DNA of 8,804 nucleotides from Candidatus Eiseniibacteriota bacterium. Its GTDB lineage: Bacteria; Eisenbacteria; RBG-16-71-46; JAGVPR01. Below are positions 1-5,418 of this stretch, piece by piece (positions within the stretch are counted from its first letter, which is position 1; each line of letters begins with the position of its first letter). Location: contig JAGVPR010000028.1 in the NCBI GenBank assembly GCA_020052115.1, positions 1-8,804 on the forward strand. Reading direction: 5' to 3'. The notes below the pieces were generated by a model. That model searched no databases. It saw nothing but the letters and a program-made list of their open reading frames with translations, and had not been told where the DNA came from. A program made the translations under genes and the position numbers.

Positions 1-1
1 C

Positions 2-346
2 GATGAGGCTCGTGGCGCGGCGCGCGAAGGGCGGCCGGAGCTCGCCCTCCGGCGCGCACTCGAGGCGCGAGAGCGATTCCTCGACGCGCTCCGCCTGGGC
101 GAACCGAGGCTCGAGCCGACCGAGGTCAGGATCGAAGTGGAATCCACGCGCCGCCTGCTGGACGCCGAGGCTCCGAACATCCGGGACAGTGGTGTCGAGC
201 AGGCGATCCGTCTGCTCGATGAGGCGGTCGCACGCCAGCAGGATGCGGAGGGACATCTCGCGGGCGGGCGCCTCCGCCCCGCGCTCACCGAAGCGAAGCT
301 CGCGGAAGCGCTCATCCGGAAGGCGCTCGATCTGATCGCGCCGTGA
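2..346 (+). CDS. C-terminal part of an unrecognised helical-repeat protein
   Basis: An open frame enters from the left edge and gives 114 residues before TGA at 344-346. I do not recognise the family. The fragment is rich in Ala, Leu, Arg and Glu, has heptad-like Leu/Ala spacing, and has no visible membrane segment, so it is probably all-helical. Two stretches look like copies of one unit: visible residues 10-32 (GR, then Ala-Leu, then a Leu-Asp-Ala-Leu end) and 89-111 (GR, Ala-Leu, then Lys-Ala-Leu-Asp-Leu), about 79 residues apart. The 4-base overlap (GTGA) with the next gene implies translational coupling to a secreted, barrel-like protein, so a role in or near the envelope is possible. 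A GTG at 137 could serve as an internal start, but the frame is open upstream and keeps the repeat character, so I treat this as a truncated longer gene. Confidence 0.7.
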   Translation, partial: DEARGAAREGRPELALRRALEARERFLDALRLGEPRLEPTEVRIEVESTRRLLDAEAPNIRDSGVEQAIRLLDEAVARQQDAEGHLAGGRLRPALTEAKLAEALIRKALDLIAP

Positions 347-1656
347 GAATCGCGTTTGCGGCCGCGCTCTGGCTGCTCGCCGCGGCCGCTGGGGCAGGCG
401 AGATCGAGTTCTCCGGAGAGATCGGCGGCAAGGTTGATCTTTACCGCGAGACCTACCGGTCAGGCGACCTCTTCGAATACCTCACCGATCCCGACTCGTA
501 TCAGGAGGAGTACTCATCGAGCGTGATCGAGAGCGATGCCACGCGCGCCTCCGGCGTGCTGGGATTGGGGCTCGACCGGGCAGGCTCCCGGCTCTCGTTC
601 TCGGCCGAAAACGAGTACGCGTACGGCCCCGAACTTCTCCGCGACGCCTTCGAAGCCGAGATCTCCTGGCGCATCGCCCCTCGCCGGCTTCTCCGGATCA
701 GCGAGAGGCTCGATGTCCGCCGCGACGTTGACGGCTCTCTCTCCTACGAGCAGGATCTCCAGCACGCCGCGAGCGCCGAGTTCCGCGCCGATTCGCTGGC
801 CGGCCGGTGGACGGTGCGTCTTCGGGAGGACATCTCGAGTTCCCGGGTCGAGGACGACTCGCTGGGCCGCGTCTTCGACTATGACCGGAATCGGGTGAGT
901 CTCTCGCTCGAGCGCCGCATGCGGCGCGGGGAGTGGGGGCTGGAGGGGTGGATCGTGCACAAGGAGGCTCCGGCCGGGGTGAACGGCGCGTATCGCGAGC
1001 CGGGCCTGAAGGCCTTCCTGCGTCGCCGCTCGGATGAAGCCTGGTACTGGGAAGCGGAAGCCGAGTCCCGCCGGCGGGGGTACTTCGACGCCTCGCTTGC
1101 GGGGGCCGGGAGCTGGTCGCACGAAGTGCGCGCCATCGCCGGCCTCGATCGGGCGACCGGCTGGGGGCTCGAGTTCACGGACGAGATGACGCTCTCCCGT
1201 TACGACGAGCCCGACGAGGTCTACATGGACTACCTCCAGAACCGCTCCGAGGTGAGAGGGCGCCTCGATCTTTCCGAGCGGATCTCAACCGAGCTGGCAC
1301 CGGCCTTCGAAATCCTCGAGGCCGACGCCGGCCAGCGCTACGGTGAGCTGTCGGCGGAGGCCGGCGTGTCGCTCGACATCGCCAACGAAGGCTGGCTCCA
1401 CCTATCGCAGGAAGTCGGCCGCCGCGACTACAGCGGCGGCGCGGACAGCACGCTGTCCATCTCCTTCGGGAGCCTCGACGTCTCCCTCCAATCCAGTGAT
1501 TACCTCTTCACGACCAGCTCGCTGATGGGCCGCATGGGGATAGGCGGCGGTCTCGCCTTCGAGGTCTACTTCGACTACACGCTGGAGAAGCACGAAGGCG
1601 GCGACGGGGACTTCTCGCTGCTGTCGTGCACGGCTTCGTTGTCCCGCCGCTTCTGA
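343..1656 (+). CDS. Secreted, probable outer-membrane beta-barrel protein, unknown family
   Basis: 437 residues from a GTG start that overlaps the previous stop. Residues 1-18 form a signal peptide: a short Arg-bearing start, a Leu/Ala core, then Ala-Gly-Ala before Gly19-Glu20. The rest is polar, with alternating hydrophobic and charged residues, many Tyr, Trp, Arg, Asp and Glu, and no long hydrophobic helix. The protein ends in Arg-Arg-Phe after an alternating Ser/Leu strand; a terminal Phe is the usual C-terminal signal of outer-membrane barrels recognised by the BAM machinery. Together these suggest a barrel of many antiparallel strands in the outer membrane. I see no TonB box, plug, OmpA or other named domain, so transport, sensing or structural roles remain open. 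It is probably cotranslated with the helical-repeat protein upstream, which may be its periplasmic partner (inference). Confidence 0.75.
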   Translation: MRIAFAAALWLLAAAAGAGEIEFSGEIGGKVDLYRETYRSGDLFEYLTDPDSYQEEYSSSVIESDATRASGVLGLGLDRAGSRLSFSAENEYAYGPELLRDAFEAEISWRIAPRRLLRISERLDVRRDVDGSLSYEQDLQHAASAEFRADSLAGRWTVRLREDISSSRVEDDSLGRVFDYDRNRVSLSLERRMRRGEWGLEGWIVHKEAPAGVNGAYREPGLKAFLRRRSDEAWYWEAEAESRRRGYFDASLAGAGSWSHEVRAIAGLDRATGWGLEFTDEMTLSRYDEPDEVYMDYLQNRSEVRGRLDLSERISTELAPAFEILEADAGQRYGELSAEAGVSLDIANEGWLHLSQEVGRRDYSGGADSTLSISFGSLDVSLQSSDYLFTTSSLMGRMGIGGGLAFEVYFDYTLEKHEGGDGDFSLLSCTASLSRRF

Positions 1657-1669
1657 TCGCCCGCCGTCG

Positions 1670-1699
1670 TTGACGCTGTCACGACGTGGTTCCTATACT
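1670..1699 (+). promoter_or_regulatory. Sigma70-type promoter of the ybbR-domain gene
   Basis: TTGACG at 1670-1675 and TATACT at 1694-1699 are each one base from consensus, 18 bases apart. Transcription would start near 1706 and leave a leader of about 95 bases before the ATG at 1801. The promoter starts 14 bases after the barrel gene's stop, so the two genes can be transcribed separately. Confidence 0.7.
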
Positions 1700-1800
1700 G
1701 TGAACGCCGAACCGAGAGCACCTTCCCGAGTTCACCCTGTGCCGCGCTCAGGGTCCGTCCGCAAGGCGGAGCCGCGAGGGCGCCGGCGCGGAGACGCCCG

Positions 1801-2481
1801 ATGCGGCCGAGCTTCCGAACAGGCATCTTCGACAACCTGGGTCTCAAGCTGCTCTCGCTGCTTCTCGCCTGCGTCGTCTACGCCCATGTGGTGACCGAGA
1901 AGGAGCGGGAAGTGGATCTCGTCGTGCCCCTGAAGCTGGCGAAGGTCCCGGCAGGCTTGACGGTTCTCGGCGATCCGCCGCTCCAGGTGAGGTTTCGCGC
2001 GCGGGGCACCGGGAAGCAGCTCCTGTGGCTGAAGCTCTTCGAGGTCGAGGCCCGCGTCAATGTCTCCGACGCCGCCCCCGGTCGCTATCAGCGCATGTTC
2101 TCGCCCGCGGATGTCCTTCTTCCCGCCGGTTCGGGCGTCACGGTGGCCGAAGTGATCGAGCCGCGCACGCTGGGGCTTGACTTCGACGCCATCTCGTCGC
2201 GCCGGGTCAGGGTGATCCCGACCGTCGTGGGCCTGCCGGCCTCCGGCTACGCGGTTGCGGGGAGCCCGCGCGCGGTCCCCGAAAGCGTCCAGGTGACCGG
2301 AGCACGGAAGATCGTGGAGGCGATGGACCTCTTGCCGAGTGCTTCGGTGGACATCTCGGAGAGCCAGGAGAAGACCGTGGCGAGAGTCCCCGTGGACGTG
2401 AGCGGACTTGGAGTCTCCATCGAGCCGCGCGAGGTGATCGTGGAGGTTCCGGTGGAGCGGGTCGTGCAGCCCTCGAAGTGA
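1801..2481 (+). CDS. CdaR/YbbR-domain membrane-anchored protein
   Basis: 226 residues. Residues 12-31 are one membrane helix close to the N-terminus, with the Asn-Leu-x-Leu-Lys-Leu-Leu-Ser pattern typical of YbbR proteins. The rest should lie outside the cytoplasm. It reads as two YbbR-like beta-rich units, about 35-125 and 133-220; the second holds the family-like Pro-Glu-Ser-Val-Gln-Val-Thr-Gly at 160-167, followed by an alternating beta tail. In Firmicutes CdaR binds and modulates the diadenylate cyclase CdaA, and cdaA and glmM are usual neighbours. Neither is here, so a role in c-di-AMP control is only inferred. The protein is shorter than Firmicutes CdaR, which has more YbbR repeats. The start is supported by GGAG at 1790-1793, seven bases before the ATG, and by the promoter upstream. 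The gene appears monocistronic. Confidence 0.8.
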   Translation: MRPSFRTGIFDNLGLKLLSLLLACVVYAHVVTEKEREVDLVVPLKLAKVPAGLTVLGDPPLQVRFRARGTGKQLLWLKLFEVEARVNVSDAAPGRYQRMFSPADVLLPAGSGVTVAEVIEPRTLGLDFDAISSRRVRVIPTVVGLPASGYAVAGSPRAVPESVQVTGARKIVEAMDLLPSASVDISESQEKTVARVPVDVSGLGVSIEPREVIVEVPVERVVQPSK

Positions 2482-2493
2482 CTCCAGGGGCCC

Positions 2494-2517
2494 CGTGCCG
2501 ATGAGGCGGGCGGCACG
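2494..2517 (+). terminator. GC hairpin after ybbR, weak terminator candidate
   Basis: CGTGCCG at 2494-2500 pairs with CGGCACG at 2511-2517 around a 10-base loop, 12 bases after the ybbR stop. No T-tract follows; an A-rich stretch does. It could stabilise the mRNA 3' end or act with Rho, but it is not a standard intrinsic terminator. Confidence 0.25.
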
Positions 2518-2526
2518 AAGGGTCTA

Positions 2527-2674
2527 GAAAAAGGAGTTCCCCACCGTAACTTCGGTAGTCCCGACCTTATGCCCTTGCGGCAAAGCTCCCTAATTTTGTC
2601 AGGCTGAGCTGTAAAGCGGGAACCTGTCGAAAGAGGCAGGGAACTCTATCCTCGTTTCCTCATCTCGAACTGCG
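2527..2674 (-). ncRNA. Candidate small structured RNA, unknown class
   Basis: Read on the minus strand, this interval sits just downstream of a promoter-like sequence and ends in a closing helix followed directly by a run of five Ts (plus positions 2528-2532 are A). The closing helix is GAGTTCCC at 2534-2541 against GGGAACTC at 2639-2646. Inside it, 2554-2563 pairs with 2617-2624 over 8 bp with a 2-base bulge, leaving an internal loop of 12 and 14 bases between the helices. Further in, 2566-2573 pairs with 2579-2585, and 2584-2588 with 2606-2610; these two overlap by two bases. Local hairpins at 2543-2556 and 2623-2640 compete with the long-range fold. The long closed stem with a central open loop recalls 6S RNA in outline, but I see no sequence match to 6S, SRP, tmRNA, RNase P or any riboswitch class I know. 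Chance pairing is possible. Confidence 0.3.
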
Positions 2675-2680
2675 GAAAGA

Positions 2681-2709
2681 ATCTTACCGCACCCGACGGA
2701 CTCCGTCAA
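2681..2709 (-). promoter_or_regulatory. Minus-strand promoter of the candidate small RNA
   Basis: On the minus strand, TTGACG (2709-2704, five of six) and TAAGAT (2686-2681, four of six) are 17 bases apart, placing the start near 2674. No minus-strand protein gene follows, which is why a non-coding transcript is the natural reading. The -35 overlaps a perfect inverted repeat. Confidence 0.4.
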
Positions 2710-2718
2710 ACGATTTTT
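2695..2718. repeat. Inverted repeat GACGGA-C-TCCGTC, operator or weak terminator
   Basis: A 13-base perfect dyad spans 2695-2707. Read on the plus strand it can form a 5-bp stem, then AAACGA and five Ts at 2714-2718, so it could weakly end transcripts coming from ybbR; the 6-base gap before the Ts is longer than usual. Read on the minus strand it overlaps the -35 of the small-RNA promoter and could be an operator. The sequence does not decide between these. Confidence 0.35.
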
Positions 2719-2757
2719 CTCCGAAGTGTCCACTTCCTTGTCGTCGAAGCCCCAATT

Positions 2758-2773
2758 CGTTGAGATTTCAACG
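2758..2773. repeat. Inverted repeat CGTTGA-N4-TCAACG
   Basis: Perfect 6-base arms surround GATT, about 95 bases upstream of the -35 of the HU-gene promoter. The size and symmetry fit a site for a dimeric regulator. A hairpin is also possible, but no T-tract follows. Confidence 0.35.
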
Positions 2774-2851
2774 TTCCGCTTCCGCCGGTTCGGGAATCGG
2801 CGTTCCGCACGGGCGTACCCTGTTATACCTGGCGAAGTTAGTGGCGCGGTA

Positions 2852-2861
2852 TTCGCGCGAA
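2852..2861. repeat. Palindrome TTCGCGCGAA next to the HU-gene promoter
   Basis: A perfect 10-base palindrome ends five bases before the -35 of the HU-gene promoter. That position suits an activator or repressor site. Its regulator is unknown. Confidence 0.35.
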
Positions 2862-2866
2862 AGACC

Positions 2867-2894
2867 TTGACAGCTTTTTCGAGGGTGTGTTAAT
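2867..2894 (+). promoter_or_regulatory. Promoter of the HU-family gene, extended -10 type
   Basis: A consensus TTGACA at 2867-2872 is followed after 16 bases by GTTAAT at 2889-2894 (four of six). TGT at 2886-2888 immediately before it supplies the TGn of an extended -10, which would offset the weaker hexamer. Transcription would start near 2901, giving a leader of about 140 bases. Confidence 0.6.
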
Positions 2895-2900
2895 GGATTG

Positions 2901-3041
2901 CCGTTGCGAATCTTGGCCGATTCGCTATCCGCATCCTGCGCGAGATGGGATTCACCGGAGTGAGGCTTGCGCCCGCGCACGGCGCGGGACGTTGGCTCAG
3001 GGCGGCCCGACGCGATCTGGGTAGGTTGAAGGAGGTACGGC
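2901..3041 (+). promoter_or_regulatory. Leader of the HU-family gene with hairpin and strong RBS
   Basis: The leader holds a 7-bp hairpin (CCCGCGC 2972-2978, GCGCGGG 2982-2988) and ends with AAGGAGGT at 3029-3036, an almost full anti-Shine-Dalgarno match five bases before the ATG. This strong site suits a highly made protein and fixes the start at 3042. Confidence 0.5.
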
Positions 3042-3326
3042 ATGACGAAGGCCGATTTGGTGGACGAGATCGCCGAGCGTACTGGCCTCACGAAGAAGGA
3101 CGTGGCCGAAACCGTGGATGAGTTCCTCGATGCGGTCTGCCGCGCTCTCGCCGTGGGCAAGCACATCGAGATTCGAGGCTTCGGCACATTCAAGGTCAAG
3201 GACCGCCGGTCCCGTATGGCCCGCAATCCTCGCACGGGGGATGCGGTCGAGGTTCCGCCGCGGAAGGTTCCGGTGTTCAAGGTTTCGAAGGAGTTGAAGG
3301 ACAGGGTCGCCACCACGACCGGCTGA
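3042..3326 (+). CDS. HU/IHF-family DNA-binding protein
   Basis: 94 residues, the normal length for this family of dimeric nucleoid proteins that bend DNA. The N-terminal helical half (1-40) starts Met-Thr-Lys-Ala-Asp-Leu-Val. The core Ile-Arg-Gly-Phe-Gly-Thr-Phe at 44-50 leads into the DNA-gripping arm, whose tip Ala-Arg-Asn-Pro-Arg-Thr-Gly (60-66) holds the conserved Pro63 that inserts between base pairs. The C-terminus has the usual Val-Pro-x-Phe-Lys and Lys-Glu-Leu-Lys. The Val-Pro-Pro-Arg after the arm leans slightly towards IHF, but HU and IHF subunits cannot be separated safely here, so I give no symbol. It is monocistronic, with its own promoter, a long leader, a near-perfect ribosome binding site and a terminator hairpin, and likely abundant. 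Confidence 0.95.
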   Translation: MTKADLVDEIAERTGLTKKDVAETVDEFLDAVCRALAVGKHIEIRGFGTFKVKDRRSRMARNPRTGDAVEVPPRKVPVFKVSKELKDRVATTTG

Positions 3327-3370
3327 GCCGCGCCGAGCGCGACCGGCAACCCCTGAGCCAGAACGACGAA

Positions 3371-3402
3371 GCGGGGATGGCGAATGCCATCCCCGCGTTT
3401 CT
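3371..3402. terminator. Bidirectional terminator hairpin between convergent genes
   Basis: GCGGGGATGGC at 3371-3381 and GCCATCCCCGC at 3386-3396 form a perfect 11-bp stem with a GAAT loop. It lies 44 bases after the HU-gene stop and 30 bases past the stop of the convergent peptidase gene. The plus-strand tail is GTTTCT and the minus-strand tail TTCGTCGTT, both only moderately T-rich, so it should serve both transcripts but imperfectly. Confidence 0.8.
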
Positions 3403-3426
3403 ACTCCCGCACTCCGAAGCTCGGAT

Positions 3427-4143
3427 TCAGTCCCGCCGGCCGCCGGCGCCTCTCAAGAGGAGCATGCGGATCAAGTGGCTGGCCGCCACGGCCATCGCCG
3501 CGACATACGTCAGGGCGGCGGCATTCAGCATCTGCCGCGCCATTCCCACCTCGGCAGCGGGCAGCGTCCCAGTGGACTGAAGCTGGCGCAATGCGCGCCG
3601 GGACGCGTCGAACTCCACCGGCAGCGTCACGAGCTGGATCAGCACGGCGCCCGAGAAGAACAGAATGCCGATATCCATCAAGTGCAGGAAGACCGGACCC
3701 TTCGCCGCGAAGATCATGCCGATGAAGAAGAGCGGGATTCCCAGCTGAGATGTCAAACCCGCGACCGGAACGAGGGCGTGCCGGATCCTGAGCGGCGCGT
3801 AGCCCTGGGCGTGCTGGATCGCGTGCCCGACCTCGTGGGCCGCGACAGCCACGGCCGCGATCGAATGCGCTCCGTAGATGTGTTCCGACAGGCGCACGAC
3901 CCGGGCGCGCGGATCGTAGTGATCCGTCAACTCCCCCGGCTGGGCCTCGACGGTGACGCCGGGAACCTGGTTCAGCGACAGGAGCCGGCGCGCGACCTCC
4001 TGCCCGGTCATGCGAGAAGCGCTAGGGACCTCACGGTACTTCTTGTAGGTCGCGCGCACCCGCCACTGGGCGTAGAACGCGAGCAACATGGCCGGGATCA
4101 GCAGAACGAAGCTGGGGTCGAACATGAACGGCATCAATGTCAT
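3427..4143 (-). CDS. YugP-type membrane zinc metallopeptidase
   Basis: 238 residues, typical of the YugP family (Pfam Zn_peptidase_2), membrane-bound zinc peptidases of largely unknown substrate. After an N-terminal membrane helix (about 10-25) come the family-like Ala-Thr-Tyr-Lys-Lys-Tyr (31-36) and Leu-Thr-Asp-His-Tyr-Asp-Pro (72-78). The active site is His-Glu-Val-Gly-His at 103-107, two zinc ligands plus the catalytic Glu. Pro-Val-Glu-Phe-Asp-Ala-Ser at 175-181 is the conserved downstream motif likely to give the third ligand. Hydrophobic helices lie at about 122-145, 150-173 and 205-230. All key residues are present. The start is uncertain: GGGAG lies only two bases before Met1 but 11 bases before Met4 (4134), so either may be used. 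The gene stands alone, convergent with the HU-family gene and divergent from the aldolase operon. Confidence 0.92.
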   Translation of the reverse strand: MTLMPFMFDPSFVLLIPAMLLAFYAQWRVRATYKKYREVPSASRMTGQEVARRLLSLNQVPGVTVEAQPGELTDHYDPRARVVRLSEHIYGAHSIAAVAVAAHEVGHAIQHAQGYAPLRIRHALVPVAGLTSQLGIPLFFIGMIFAAKGPVFLHLMDIGILFFSGAVLIQLVTLPVEFDASRRALRQLQSTGTLPAAEVGMARQMLNAAALTYVAAMAVAASHLIRMLLLRGAGGRRD

Positions 4144-4157
4144 CTCTCCCGTCCGGC

Positions 4158-4186
4158 TTGGCGAGGACCGGACCGTTACCTATAAT
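4158..4186 (+). promoter_or_regulatory. Promoter of the aldolase operon
   Basis: A perfect TATAAT at 4181-4186 lies 17 bases after TTGGCG at 4158-4163 (four of six). Transcription would start near 4193 and leave a leader of about 175 bases before the ATG at 4369. It sits between the peptidase gene and that gene's own promoter. Confidence 0.65.
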
Positions 4187-4231
4187 GTCGGCGGCTCTTG
4201 CATCGGAGCGGCCGCCGTTCGCTATGAAGCG

Positions 4232-4260
4232 ATCGTAGGCACGAATCCGGAAGCTGTCAA
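4232..4260 (-). promoter_or_regulatory. Promoter of the zinc peptidase gene
   Basis: On the minus strand, a consensus TTGACA (4260-4255) and TACGAT (4237-4232, four of six) are 17 bases apart. The start would be near 4225, about 80 bases before the peptidase start codon. The transcript must cross the plus-strand promoter at 4158-4186. Confidence 0.55.
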
Positions 4261-4275
4261 CGTCCACCGGACATC

Positions 4276-4300
4276 GCATCCGCGACGGATGCTCGATTTT
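4276..4300 (+). promoter_or_regulatory. Terminator-like hairpin in the aldolase leader
   Basis: GCATCCG at 4276-4282 and CGGATGC at 4286-4292 form a perfect 7-bp stem with a CGA loop, followed by TCGA and four Ts. It lies inside the leader, between promoter and start codon, so it could act as an attenuator. The T-run is short and offset. Confidence 0.35.
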
Positions 4301-4301
4301 C

Positions 4302-4319
4302 CCGGCGCCGGACCTTTTC
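4302..4319 (+). promoter_or_regulatory. Second GC palindrome with T-run in the aldolase leader
   Basis: The perfect 10-base palindrome CCGGCGCCGG (4302-4311) is followed by ACC and TTTTCT, one base after the first hairpin's T-run. It may strengthen pausing or be a protein site. As a local hairpin its loop would be too tight unless the stem is shortened. Confidence 0.25.
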
Positions 4320-4368
4320 TGAGCGCGCGAATCCCGGCAGGAACTCGGGACTCGGCGCGAGGCACGTC

Positions 4369-5418
4369 ATGTACAAGGGGATCATTGATCTACGAAGCGA
4401 CACCGTAACGCGCCCCACGCCGGCGATGCGCGAGGCGATCGCCGCAGCGGAGGTCGGAGACGACGTCTTCGGCGATGACCCGACCGTCCGGGAGCTGGAG
4501 GAGCGTTCCGCGAGATTGTTCGGGAAGGAGGCCGGCCTGTTCGTGCCTTCCGGGACGATGGGCAACCAGCTTTCGATTCGCTGCCACACGCGCCCGGGGG
4601 ACGAGGTTCTCGTGGATCGCGAGAGCCACATCTTCAACTACGAAGCGGCCTCGGCGGCGGCTCTCGCTGGGGTGCAGCTCCACCCCGTGGATGCGCCGGC
4701 GGGGTTCTTCGGCGGCGCCGACATCGAGGCCCGCGTGCGCCCGTCGGATTACCATTTCCCGAGCACGAGGCTCGTCTGCATCGAGAACACGCACAACCGG
4801 AGAGGCGGCGCCCTCTACCCGTTCGAGAAGCTCCAGGAGATTCGTGAAGTCGCCGACCGGCTCGGGTTGCGCGTGCACCTGGACGGCGCGAGGATCATGA
4901 ACGCCTCGATTGCGGCGCGGATCGAGCCGCCTCGATATGGACGGATCGCGGACTCGATCCAGTTCTGTTTCTCGAAGGGGCTCGGCGCGCCGATCGGGTC
5001 AATGATCGTCGGGGATGCCGATTTCATCCGGACGGCGCGCTGGGAGCGCAAGCGCTACGGCGGCGGCATGCGTCAGGTCGGCATCCTGGCGGCGGCCTGC
5101 TTGCATGCGCTGGACCACCACGTGGACCGGCTTGCCGAAGACCACGCGAACGCGCGCGCCTTGGCGGAGGCCGTTGACGGCGCCGGCGGAATCAGCCTGG
5201 CCTTCGCGGTGGAGACGAACATCGTGGTCCTGGATCTCCGCAAGACGAAGATCGCGGCCCCCGCCTTCCTGGTGACGCTCAAGCAACGAAACGTCCTCGC
5301 GGTCCCGTTCGGACCGGGGCTCGTCCGCATGGTGACCCACCTCGACGTGACCGCTGCTGACGTGGCCGCGGCCGCGGTGGCGGTGCGCGAGGCGATGGGC
5401 GCAGGGAACGGCGGATGA
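4369..5418 (+). CDS. ltaE: Low-specificity L-threonine aldolase
   Basis: 349 residues; a PLP enzyme that cleaves L-threonine or L-allo-threonine to glycine and acetaldehyde in the cytoplasm. Landmarks in order: Asp-Leu-Arg-Ser-Asp-Thr-Val-Thr at 7-14; Val-Gly-Asp-Asp-Val-Phe-Gly-Asp-Asp-Pro-Thr at 29-39; the Ser-Gly-Thr-Met-Gly-Asn phosphate-binding turn at 61-66; His87, which should stack on the cofactor ring; Glu-Asn-Thr-His-Asn at 139-143; His-Leu-Asp-Gly-Ala-Arg at 170-175 with Asp172 for the PLP nitrogen; and Ser-Lys-Gly-Leu-Gly-Ala-Pro at 202-208 with Lys203 as the Schiff-base lysine. Gly-Gly-Gly-Met-Arg-Gln at 231-236 and Val-Thr-His-Leu-Asp near the end are also family hallmarks. GAGG at 4359-4362 lies six bases before the ATG. 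It is the first gene of a four-gene operon and overlaps rsmI by four bases (ATGA). Confidence 0.95.
   Translation: MYKGIIDLRSDTVTRPTPAMREAIAAAEVGDDVFGDDPTVRELEERSARLFGKEAGLFVPSGTMGNQLSIRCHTRPGDEVLVDRESHIFNYEAASAAALAGVQLHPVDAPAGFFGGADIEARVRPSDYHFPSTRLVCIENTHNRRGGALYPFEKLQEIREVADRLGLRVHLDGARIMNASIAARIEPPRYGRIADSIQFCFSKGLGAPIGSMIVGDADFIRTARWERKRYGGGMRQVGILAAACLHALDHHVDRLAEDHANARALAEAVDGAGGISLAFAVETNIVVLDLRKTKIAAPAFLVTLKQRNVLAVPFGPGLVRMVTHLDVTAADVAAAAVAVREAMGAGNGG

Larger units (their letters stand above)
2482..3041. other. 560-base gene-free region with RNA-like and regulatory structure
   Basis: No credible protein gene lies here. The only long open frame, on the minus strand across 2768-3349, is a shadow of the HU-family gene. 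Base composition is noticeably less GC-rich than in the neighbouring genes, mainly between about 2520 and 2900. The stretch holds a GC hairpin after the ybbR stop, a candidate minus-strand small RNA with its promoter, two clean inverted repeats (2758-2773, 2852-2861), the HU-gene promoter (2867-2894) and a leader of about 140 bases with a hairpin and a strong ribosome binding site. Confidence 0.8.

Noticed and set aside
137..346. A separate 69-residue gene starting at GTG 137.
   Set aside because: The same frame is open to the window edge, and the upstream part carries the first copy of the helical repeat, so this is an internal codon of a longer gene.
2611..2650. Resemblance to riboswitch cores: a GAAA-capped hairpin like that of the c-di-GMP-I class on the plus strand, and a TTCCCGCTTTACAG run like cobalamin elements on the minus strand.
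   Set aside because: The other invariant segments of either class are missing, and no suitable gene follows in the matching orientation.
2645..2674. GATGAG next to GAAAC on the minus strand, reminiscent of a hammerhead ribozyme core.
   Set aside because: There is no stem II between the two boxes and no flanking stems I and III in the right places.
2821..2829. TGT-TATACC as a second extended -10 promoter for the HU-family gene.
   Set aside because: No acceptable -35 lies 16 to 18 bases upstream, and the promoter at 2867-2894 is better.
2768..3349. Minus-strand open frame of 193 residues over the HU-family gene and its leader.
   Set aside because: It lies antisense to a certain HU-family gene; its composition is that of a shadow frame, with no RBS and no recognisable domain.
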